Assembly (NCBI GenBank): GCA_004352715.1
Contig: SCFE01000024.1
Span: 380,216-444,215 of the forward strand
Direction: 5' to 3'
Origin: Hofstenia miamia
Lineage: Eukaryota; Xenacoelomorpha; Acoela
DNA length: 64,000 nucleotides
Shown here: one piece after another, positions 25,739 to 35,488 of the stretch
Layout of the letters: each line of letters starts with the position of its first letter
Numbering within the stretch: the first letter of the stretch is position 1
Notes under the pieces: model-generated
Told to the model about the DNA's origin: nothing
Databases searched by the model: none
Seen by the model: the letters and a program-made list of their open reading frames with translations, nothing else
Position numbers and translations under genes: made by a program

Positions 25739-25806
<68 letters not shown>
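24044..25806 (+). mobile_element. R4/Dong-like LINE, truncated at both ends, between AAT repeats
   Basis: The body (about 24065-25740) lies between (AAT)n tracts at 24044-24069 and 25741-25806. It starts inside the RT domain ([19 protein letters not shown]) and continues with motif A ([16 protein letters not shown]), motif B ([13 protein letters not shown]) and, after two small frameshifts near 24480-24540, motif C with YMDD (WYMDDLKMYASS). The second open frame (24539-25654) ends with a zinc knuckle CRLCKKEAETVDHLIAGC (C-x2-C-x8-H-x4-C). A TAG interrupts it, and beyond that the frame reads ARRPDIVVVDKEKR, the start of a restriction-like endonuclease active site, then runs into AAT repeats. 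This layout (RT, CCHC, PD-type nuclease) is that of the R2/R4/NeSL group. Dong of silkworm, in the R4 clade, is known to insert in TAA repeats. Base composition is notably richer in purines and G than its surroundings. Confidence 0.8.
25741..25806. repeat. (AAT)22 microsatellite
   Basis: An uninterrupted 66-bp AAT tract at the 3' edge of the R4-like element. It joins the element's reading frame at GTAATA. Confidence 0.95.
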
Positions 25807-26515
25807 TTTTATGAATACTCTGACCATTGCCCCCATTTAACTAATCTCAAAACACTATTTTTTAACATTGATATTTTTCCATTTGTCGGTTTGCGCACTT
25901 CCGAAACGAATGGGATTAATCTATTTATTAGAATTTTTGGAGCAATTAACACTGAACTGGATTTACTAGTTTGAGTCTCATACTGGTAGTGACTAGAAGT
26001 TCGATGCGATAATACATTTGATAAAGGCCTCTTTTGGTCAAAAATTAGTACTTAATGTAAATATCGAGATTGACCAAATATACATATTTAATCAAGAAAA
26101 ATATCTAGTTTTGATAGTTTGGAATAACTAACTACGACTACGATAACACAAATTCTAATGTTATATAATTCAATAAATTTCTAGTTGATACAGGTTATGG
26201 AGCGTTCTTTACGGTTGCAATTCAATGTTCAGTTTTTAATACCATTTTATGTTTAAACTTGAGAAAAACATGTGCTTAGCAATAGATTGCAAATCCCCTC
26301 TTATTTTTGATCTTGGAATTTCAGTAGTTTCTCTATGGCTAGAAAATCAAATGTACACAGAACACTGTTATGATAAGTTTCGAGTGTTCAGTGTGCACAT
26401 ACAATTTACCCTGATTAAGTTTCTTTATACAGTGTATTTGAAATATAATTATTTGTTTGACTGTACATAATGTAAAGTTTATGAACAAAAATATAAACGG
26501 CAATATTGGGCATAT
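25807..26515. other. Intergenic, nothing recognised
   Basis: AT-rich. The open frame at 26249-26470 (+) has no motif and is probably chance. Confidence 0.6.
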
Positions 26516-27177
26516 TTAAATTAGAAATATGGTGGGGTATACTAAAAAAATAGTTACGAAAAAAACTAACAATGATTTAAAAGCAAAATACCTGCTAGGT
26601 AATTCATCACAATTCAGTGTTAAGTTGGAGAAATCATATGAGATAACGGTTTTACTAAGTGTTCTTGATCTCTTCCGCGCAGCCAGACTACACTTCATTT
26701 TCTCCTAAAAATTAACATAATACGAGGGATATATCCAGGGCTCCCAATTTACAACTGGTGGAAGATAATCTTTTGTACTTTGTGGTAAGTTCGCGAGTGA
26801 TGTCCTTAGAAATTCTGCAACAGAAAGGCTCGACTGATCAAAAGCTTGATACAATTTATACTTAATTCTTATTGCTTCAATTTCGGCTTCGCGTCTAGGG
26901 TGATCATGTTCTCCTATGTAAAGGAATAATTATGAAAATGCAAAATTTGCTCACTTACTTCTAAATGTAGCAAAATGTTCGGTAGTAACCACCCTCACAT
27001 GGCACTTCTTATATTTGCAGATCCAATAGCCTTCCAATGAATCTGAGAAACCGATTATCAAATATAACAAATCTAAAACATACCACCACGTTTCTTTTCA
27101 GTTCTTCTGTAAATGTATCCATCACAGACAAGCAAAAGATTCCCAAACATAGACGAAAGGAATTCTACTTCACTCAT
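26516..27177 (-). CDS. FLYWCH zinc-finger protein, gene 1
   Basis: I model four exons on the minus strand: 27177-27084 (ATG), 27042-26959, 26913-26756 and 26704-26516 (stop just before 26515, or an earlier donor at AGCAG/GTATTT). Introns of 41, 45 and 51 nt are GT/AG with phases 1, 1 and 0. The joined product begins MSEVEFLSSMFGNLLLVCDG, continues YIYRRTEKKRG, then EGYWICKYKKCHVRV and, across the next junction, REHDHPRREAEIEA. This gives the FLYWCH pattern: aromatic and Leu positions, then W-x-C, C and H-x-H. A basic tail follows (SLAARKRSRTLSKTV). FLYWCH domains bind DNA and occur in host regulators and at the N-terminus of MULE transposases. No transposase domain follows here. Gene 2 at 30.4 kb is a paralogue. 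Confidence 0.7.
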
Positions 27178-27195
27178 ACACCTAGAATTCATAAG

Positions 27196-27196
<1 letters not shown>

Positions 27197-27228
<32 letters not shown>

Positions 27229-27334
27229 NNNNNNNNNNNNNNNNNNNNNNNNNNNNNNNNNNNNNNNNNNNNNNNNNNNNNNNNNNNNNNNNNNNNNNNN
27301 NNNNNNNNNNNNNNNNNNNNNNNNNNNNNNNNNN

Positions 27335-27364
<30 letters not shown>
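27197..27364. repeat. (TA)n microsatellite with 106-N gap
   Basis: (TA)n runs on both sides of an N stretch at 27229-27334. The tract lies just upstream of the FLYWCH gene 1 start codon and beside the end of the Penelope-like remnant. Confidence 0.95.
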
Positions 27365-27368
<4 letters not shown>

Positions 27369-27379
27369 CATAGAGCACA

Positions 27380-28380
27380 TTGTTCAACGTTTTCGACTAT
27401 AATTTAGTCATCTTCAGAAATCATAAAATTTGTGGGAAATCGATAGATTTTACAACACATTACAATAATTAATTAATGTAAATAGAGTGATCTTATGCTC
27501 TTCTGTCTATTTAACAACATTGATTTTTCATGATCTTTACTTAGTAAGGCTTCAGATATTTTTGATTTGTTTGATCTTAAATTATTCTAGAATTGTCCGG
27601 ATTGATGTTATGAATGTGCGTAAATGTTTCAGATTAAAGATGTCCATTAATATGTTCGGATTTCTGCGTTTTAAAATATCGTATAGTCTCACCGATGTAT
27701 GCCTTTCCACAGACATCCTAATTATATGAATATTCTATTGATGAGGCTAACTATGGGGGATCAGATCTTTATTTTGAAACAAATCAACGGTTTTATAATC
27801 GATGTAAAAACAGTAACAATTTTCGATTTCTTTAGTAAATTAGTAATTTTCATGATGTTCTTGCATAAATGGATTTTCGTATGATGGATAAAAGGTAATT
27901 GCCAAAATATTGATTTTAAATTGGAATTTTTCGGTGCTATCTTTAAGTTAATGTTATTAAATTCATCCTTATTGATATTTTTGATGTAATTGTGCGGATA
28001 TCTATTTTCTTTAAATGTTGATACAGAATTTTTATCATTAATTCATAGGTTGATGATAATTTCATTATTCGATTGCAAAGACATTTGATGCTGTTAGATT
28101 TATATTTTCCATCAGAATAAGATAGAAATGGAATATATAGACCAGTATTTGTAGGTATTATGTATAGTTCAGATGTAAAAGTCTCTTTTAAATTTGTAAT
28201 GTTGGCATCCAAGAAATTCAATTTCTTATTTTCTTCTAATTCCACTGTGAATTGTAATTCAGACAATATATTGATAATTTTATTTTTAAATTTTAAGCCA
28301 CTTTCTTCATTATCAAATATTCCAAATATATCATTAATATATCTTTGATAAAATAAATATTCACTATCATCAAATATATA
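27380..28380 (-). mobile_element. Penelope-like element remnant (RT palm and GIY-YIG)
   Basis: On the minus strand from 28380: YLFYQRYINDIFGIFDNEES (RT motif C, here Y-I-N-D-D replaced by YINDIF), then ELQFTVELEENKKLNFLDAN, the block that follows the palm in Penelope-like RTs. Farther on, in another frame near 27720-27645, VCGKAYIGETIRYFKTQKSE fits the GIY-YIG nuclease typical of this group. Stops and frame changes between them show decay. Near 27418-27390 (minus) is CTGAAGATGACT then AGTCGAAA, see findings. The 5' side ends at a TA where a Tc1 element has inserted. Confidence 0.75.
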
Positions 28381-29632
28381 CAGTACTGGCCAAAAGTTTG
28401 GGAACACTTTCCAAATTTAGATATTTTTGTATTTTACACTAAAAACGCAATGTAGAAACAATATAATAACACAATGTAGAAACAATATGATAACACTATG
28501 TAGACAGTAAATAGTTAATTCACAAAAACTCACTAATATTTTGTATGTCCGCCATTATTGGCCAAACACGCAGCAATGCGATTTGACATTGACTCGACCA
28601 GCTTTCTAAAATAATCATCAGTAATCTCTGTGCACCATACCACTTTAATTTGCTCCTTCAGATCGTCGAGTGATGTGCATTGGCGCTTCCTCAGACAGTT
28701 TTTCATGTGATACCAGCAATTTTCTATCACGTTGAGGTCTGGGGAGTTTCCCGGCTAGTTCTCAAGCAACCGAAAGCCTTTTGATGCAAATTGTAGTACA
28801 GATGTGCCGCGAAGCTGTATAAACATGGGAACTTTCTCCTGAATTATTTTGAGGTAGGCCTTGGCTGTGACTGTCTCGTTGTGAGGAACAAAATGCAGAC
28901 CAGCGCGCCCATTCGCAGTTATAGCACCCAAAATCATCACAGAAGGTGCTGAGCGGACAGTTTGTTGCGTGTAACGTGTGTTGAATCATTTATTTCTAGG
29001 TCGTTAAACGTGTGGCCGATATGATGTAAACTGGCAAATCTTGGATTCGTCACTAAACTACTTGATACCACATCTCAGGGGTGTATTGTTGGTATGCAAT
29101 CGGGGTTTGGCTGCCGGTTTGCACGAGGGAAGGTCAAAAGTAGTATTCAATCGACGCCTAATGGTGCATGTTGATACATTTTGCACTACCGCACCTAGAT
29201 TTGCTTTGCCTTCAGAAGATGAAGAGAATGGTTGATTGACGACGTAACGGTGAATGAGACGGTCAGTCTGTGGGGAAAAATTTTGCAATTGATGATAGCG
29301 AGTAACACTTTTGGATACCGAAGATACTGACACGCCCATTCTAACGGATATAGCGCGATATTTGTACCTCTCCTTGTACAAGATATGAATTTGAGCACGC
29401 TTTTTTTAGTGAAATTTCACTACCACGGACAATATTTCAAACTATAATGATAGTGCTTTTTCAGTGGAAAATTATTGTGTGTAAATCTAAAGTTGTATTA
29501 ATTTGATTGGCTAAATGAATCTGTTGTAAATTCTAAGAAAAAATTGGGAATTCCAGGAATTTTACGAAGTTTCCAGGAAATAGTATAAAACACGTTTTAG
29601 ACAGGTTACTGTTCCTAAATTTTTGGCCAGTA

Positions 29633-29635
<3 letters not shown>
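28381..29635 (-). mobile_element. Tc1-like transposon with matching terminal repeats, dead transposase
   Basis: The ends are CAGTACTGGCCAAAAGTTTG at the left and the reverse complement of CAGTACTGGCCAAAAATTTA at the right, flanked by TA on both sides (28379-28380 and 29636-29637), so both boundaries are clear (1255 bp). The minus strand carries transposase pieces in order: helix-turn-helix region (KYRAISVRMGVSVSSVSKSV, 29381-29058), LGAITANGRAGLHFVPHNET (28940-28755), then SPDLNVIENCWYHMK with the catalytic Glu and a C-terminus ending NNGGHTKY (28533). The block with the second catalytic Asp is damaged and there are several frameshifts and a stop, so it cannot encode active transposase. Confidence 0.88.
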
Positions 29636-29668
<33 letters not shown>

Positions 29669-30396
29669 TTTGACAACATTGAACTTGTATAGTATTTCAA
29701 CATTTCTTTTAAAACATTAATTATAAATTATTGATTATGGAATTTCCCACACAGTTTACAAATGAAAATATACAAATTATGAAAAAATAATGATTGGTTT
29801 CTAATTTGTAAGTTTCATAAAAGTATTTTTCTTTTTCTGAACTTTGATTTAAACGCTGGAATAAATATGATTTATATTCCGATTATAAGATATTGACTAA
29901 TGACGGATTTGATGAATACTTAGATTGCGACAATGCACAAATTATTACATAATGAGTACGAATTAGTAAGATCCACTACACTTGTCAATAAAAAATTTTT
30001 TAAACAGCAAAAAATTTTATCAATACAACTTGACATTTGCTAGTGTTTGAACATAATTTTAGATTTTAATTAATCTGAATTCGAAAATTTGGATATCATA
30101 GAAATAACGAAAACTACCGTCTTAATTTTAGTTTTGCTGATTAGTCTTTTGAAGGTTATCCCCAAAAAATTTCGAAGTAGCTTTTGGAGCCAAAAATCCC
30201 CTTTCGCTGGTTAAGAAATATTCGAAAAATACTACAATAACATTTGGTTACTATCTATCACAATTGGCATTTAGAAAGCAAGAATATTTCAACATTACTT
30301 TCAAAAATGATGTGTGGGTTTACATAACATAATTTGCAATTGTCTACATAAAATTGAAATAAATTATTTATTCCTGACGTAATATTGTATAGTTAT
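29636..30396. other. (TA)n tract then unassigned sequence
   Basis: (TA)n covers 29636-29666. It was probably the target of the Tc1 insertion. The following 700 bases are AT-rich, with nothing I recognise. An upstream part of the Penelope-like RT would be expected here but is not readable. Confidence 0.6.
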
Positions 30397-30994
30397 TTAC
30401 ATGTAACAATATATACAAGTGCATGACGTACATATTTCAGCAATAAACTGCAAAAAATACTTGACTGTTGTGACCGGTGGCGGAGACTTTTCTCGGTCTC
30501 GGTGGTTTCGACGATTAGCTGCCAAAGAATGAGCCAATTTTTGCTACATAAAAATCAAACTTAAAAGAAAAAACAAAAGTGAAAATACCACTGAAGGAAG
30601 ACTATTTTTAACAGAATCTGGAATAGTGAGAAGAGATGTGTTGACAAATTCACTAGCGCCCAATCCGGATTCTTTAAATTTCTCTTTCATTTTGGTTCGC
30701 GCTTTCGTAACTGCAATTTCCTTATCAAGCCTTTCATGATTATGAAAATCTAAATGCTAAAGCGAAATGCCTAAAAAAGCAACCATACTACTAATCGAGT
30801 AAGCATCATCATCATCCGTGATTGCTCTAGCCGTGCAGCTCTTGAATTTACATCGCCAATAAACCTTATCTATAGATACAATTAGGAAAAAATTTACATT
30901 CAAATCGTACTTATCCTGTAGCTGGTTTTTCTATATATATGACCATCTATAACTAGCATTTTATTGCCATGGTTAGACTTAATGTACTCCATCT
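30397..30994 (-). CDS. FLYWCH zinc-finger protein, gene 2
   Basis: Exons on the minus strand: about 30994-30911, 30869-30792, 30749-30592 and 30543-30397 (stop TAA). Introns are 41, 42 and 48 nt with phases 1, 1 and 0, as in gene 1, and exon 3 is exactly 158 nt in both. The joined protein reads MLVIDGHIYRKTSYRI, then KVYWRCKFKSCTARAITDDD, then FHNHERLDKEIAVTKARTKM and SLAANRRNHRDREKSPPPV. W-R-C, C and H-N-H give the FLYWCH finger. An upstream ATG at 30994 gives EYIKSNHGNK, which aligns with gene 1, but a six-A run puts it out of frame by two bases. The start at 30959 keeps the frame open. This is either a sequencing slip or a recent N-terminal loss. Target and partners are unknown. Confidence 0.65.
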
Positions 30995-33780
30995 AAAACC
31001 ACATTATTGCATGAAAATATTGTATAGAGAATTTAATAATAAATACACTGAATAGTAATTCGGATCTTAGGATAAATTTTACATTTATTTTATATTTTTA
31101 TTCTATAATTACTTTCACAAAAATTAACTTATGTATATATTATGCAAATGTAAAATGTTATTATTGGAAAAAAATGAACTCTTTCTTTGTCTGGGGACCA
31201 TTCTAATAAAAACACACCGATATCGAGTAACAATTGTAATGACGTTATAGCGAGGTAATTTTAACCAAATTTGAGCTCCAAATAAGAATGAGAACTGAAA
31301 AAATGTAACGTTTACAGTTGAATAACTCCGGCAGAAGCTAAATTAAGAACACATAGTCCCTAGTCGACGCTAATTGGAAGTTAGAAAGCCCATTGGCTTG
31401 TTATAATACTCCCCTAGTCCTACGATACACTGATAGCACTAATGTATTCGAAGCGATACAAGATACTAGTTACACATTACTAATATCATTAAAACAGTAA
31501 CAATAAAAGATAAAATTAATAAGACAGTACATAATAAAAAACCAATTTATCAATAAATTAATCAAATAATCGCATAAGGAAATCTATAAGAAACATAAAT
31601 AAAACAACTTACTGAAACGAGAGCAAAAATAAAATTACTACTGTCGACACCATATTTCACACATACAATTTTAGAAAATACTTTTCAATTAATTCATTGT
31701 GATAGACAGAAAAATGATCAAATGATAAAAAAATTGAAGCAAAGAATATAACTCAGAAGAAAAGATTAAAACATAATAACTAGCCCAGAAATCATACAAT
31801 TATTTTGACACAAAACAATAATATTGGAGATCATGCCATACTAATAAGTATGTGACACATTGAATAAACAAAATCATAATTTTCATATTTATATTTCTGT
31901 TTATAATTTAAAACAATGTTAGAAAAATATTAGAAATAGTAGTTAAACTTATAATTTAACAAAGTAAGTCTAGGAGAAGTAACGCATAAGTCACGCTTGT
32001 TTATTCACAATGTAACGGACAATTAATTATTATTTTATATGCATATAGTGGAAATTTAACACGAGTTAGCAATCATGCTGATTTTTTTCCTGCAAAATTA
32101 TTCTAATAATTTGCAGTACAACCAGATAGTGTCGCCTAACTTTACCAGCCCATTGCGATCTGATTTTTTAAATTATTTTCTTAAATGTTACGTCTATATT
32201 ATAATTTATGAATAGAAATAATAAAATATGCATTTCCAAACGTAAAATGAAAAAACTCCAAAATCTCAACGGTTACTAGGTATAATTCAAATTTAGACTT
32301 AAAACTCGATGGCCCGATTACATCTCAGGTGTGTACATTATGTGAAAAGCACAGAAAACCAATTAAGTATTAAAACTGGGACCTAATGGAAGAAAGCCAT
32401 TTTAATTATATGATTGCGCTGTGTATTATCAAATTTTTATCTTAAAATTACATAAAATGGTATACTCTTACTTCTAAATTCCAAAATTTTCACATTAGAC
32501 GTCCTTTGGTCTGTAGCAATAAATAACTCAATTATTAATGACATTCAACACAGGTATTTAATCAAGCTGAAACATTTAAACAAATGAAGATATTTTACAA
32601 TTTATTCGTTCATTAGTATGAAACACGATGATAGGTAAACGGAAGCACTGCAATACACAATGAATTCCCATTCTGAAAAATTATGGATAGTAAGTTATAT
32701 TTCACAATACTTCGCAGTTCATCATATAACGCCACCCAACACAGATTAAGCCTCTGGTAGTCATGAATTAAGTGAAACAAAGAGATCGTTTTCGATAGCA
32801 ACAAGTAATCTTTCTAGGCAACGAAAACAGTCCCTTTCCGATTATGACGATGGCGATGAAAAATGGAATGCCTATAGCAATATTGAGTGCTTACAGCAAT
32901 CAATTGATAGAGAATAATCACACGAAAAGACTGGTATTCATGGAAAAATTTCATTATGGCTTTGATAGGATAGGCGTACTATTATTATAAAAATTTGGGG
33001 CAAAACCAATATTGAATGCAAACTCTAATGTTGAATAAACAAAGCATCCAGCAATAGCCCACAAACGAAAGGACATCATCATATATAACAACTAGATTAA
33101 AAGCAGGATGTTGAAATACCATATCAATGATAAATTATTCAGATTTAATCAATATTTTGTCGATCTAGTGCTGAAAATTGTTTGGCAAAAGTGGATCCCT
33201 CTAAATACTACAACTTAATTGTTTTTGAAGAGGACCTAAAAATCAACCGAAAAAAAGTATTTTTAACGGATATCACAATTAAATTCCATTTTTATCTTAT
33301 TGTGATAGAAACTATAAATCGAACACCATCAAATTCTTTGCAAGAGAATAATTTATCTTATCATCAACATATGAATGAATGAATGATCAAAATCTAGATA
33401 AATTATTTAATAAATGGGCATCCGCAAATTTACATCAAATATATCATCAACGAAGAATTTAAAAACATTAAAGATAACATTGAATAGGCCCAATTAAAGA
33501 ACAATATATTGGCAATTACCTCGCATGCATCATAGGAAAATCAATTTATGAAAGAATATCATGAAAATTAATACATTAGGAAACGAAAATTGTTACATCA
33601 ATAAAGACCTCTGATGTTTTGGAAAATAAAGATCATATTAGAAGCTCGTTCATCTCATCAATGGTATAATCTTATAACAACAACAACTTTATAATAAAAG
33701 AAAAGACATTCGTTTATCTAACAAAATACAAATGCATCTATTGGTTAGATATTCTTAGCACCCGATTAGGCCATATTCTG
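30995..33780. other. Intergenic, nothing recognised
   Basis: About 2.8 kb of very AT-rich DNA. Short open frames (32613-32804 minus, 33182-33382 plus) show no motifs. Confidence 0.6.
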
Positions 33781-35488
33781 TGCAGCAGGTGGGACCAGGA
33801 AGTCGGTGTCTCATTCTCACTTGTGCGTAATTCGTGCACTTGGCAAAGTACGAAACAAGAGGATGAGCCTCTGATCACTCACTCATCGTTATCAGCTCCT
33901 GAACGTTTGTGAAAAAAGGACAGAATCCCCAGTTTACAGGCTCGCCTCTGTACATAATCAATAAGCTGGAGTGTACAGTTAAATTCCCCGCCCCACACAG
34001 AGATACCATAAGTGAGCCTACAAAGCACCAATCTGTTATACATCAGTTCTAACTCGTAAGGAGCAAAATTCATTTGTTCAAGACGATAAATCTGATACAG
34101 AACAATAAAAGCACAATTGACAGATTTGTGAATGTAGCTGTGGAAAGAAAACTTTCCGTCAAACGTAAAAACAAGGACTTTCAGGAGCGAAACACGTTGA
34201 ATATTAAGAATCTCAATGGGCACTGATAATATTAAGTGAACAGTCATCTGAGGACACTTTTCCTGGAATGCACACATTGCTGTCATCAGCGAAAGCAGAC
34301 AGAGTATGAGTAAGGAAACTGTTGCAAACAACGACGTCGTTCGTAGCAGCATTGTACATAAAAGGACCACTAACAGTGCCCTGTGGCACACCTTGATTGA
34401 TACTACAGAACGTAGAAGTAACATCATTGAACACAGTACAAATAGCTCTTTCAGCCAGGAATCTGCGGAAAGGACTAATGACATAGGGGTTGACATCAGG
34501 CATTGTGCTCAAAGCATTGATAATGGAAACATGAGAAATCGTGTCAAACGCTTTCGACATGTCCATAGCAAAAATGCGAACGTAATCATAACCATCTTTA
34601 CGAAAGTTGCTGACATCATTCTGCAACTTGATCAGTGCATGTTCGGCAGAACAAGACTTACGGAAGCCAAATTGGCATCATCAATTAAGCCATTCGTTAT
34701 AGCGTTGCTAATGAAACTATGGTATAAAATGCGCTCAAAAACACGGGAAAGGACAGAAGTTACTGACACTGGTCTATAGGCTTTCTTGTCAGCTGGTCGC
34801 TAGACTTGAATAACTGACTTCTTGAAGTGAGGAGGGAAGTAACAATGTGATAAAGACGAATTGAAAACATGAGTAACAACTTCACTCAGATTGTGCGAGT
34901 TATTGCGAATGAGCCAGTAAGGGATACCATCAATACCAGCGCTGGTGCGTTTCACACCTGCACGAAATAGAGGGAGGCGATTGGCCAAAAGTGTTGGACC
35001 ACGGCGGGACTTGGTAATCATTGGTAGTACTGACACTAGCATAATAATCAGTAAGATCATAGGAGTTAAATTCACTCTCAGATAGAGTAACACGATGTCT
35101 ACCAATCAACTTGTTGACAGAATTCCACCAGACACGGCTACCACGCTGACTGGAATGTCTCACATTCTTATAAATGAGGCAACGGACGCGTCCGGTGCTG
35201 CAACCAGCAAACGACGTTTTGAGACAAGATCACGGCGCTTTTTGAGGAGGTATTTTATCAACGATGTGAAATACGGGGTCTCTATCCTTGATAATGACAC
35301 GTTTCAGCGGACAATATCTATCAAAGAAACCACAGAGAATGCTAACAAGAATATCGAAAATGTAATCAATGTCAGAATGTTGCAGAAGGAAGGAGAAATC
35401 GAAGTTATCAAGGCCAGGTTCAAGGCAGCAACAGCCGAGCCTTTGACATGACGGAAGTAACCAGCGCGTGTATACAAGATATCATTTA

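Noticed and set aside
34306-35451. Plus-strand frames at 34306-34779 and 35095-35451
   Set aside because: They lie antisense to the LINE reverse transcriptase and linker, which carry clear motifs on the minus strand.
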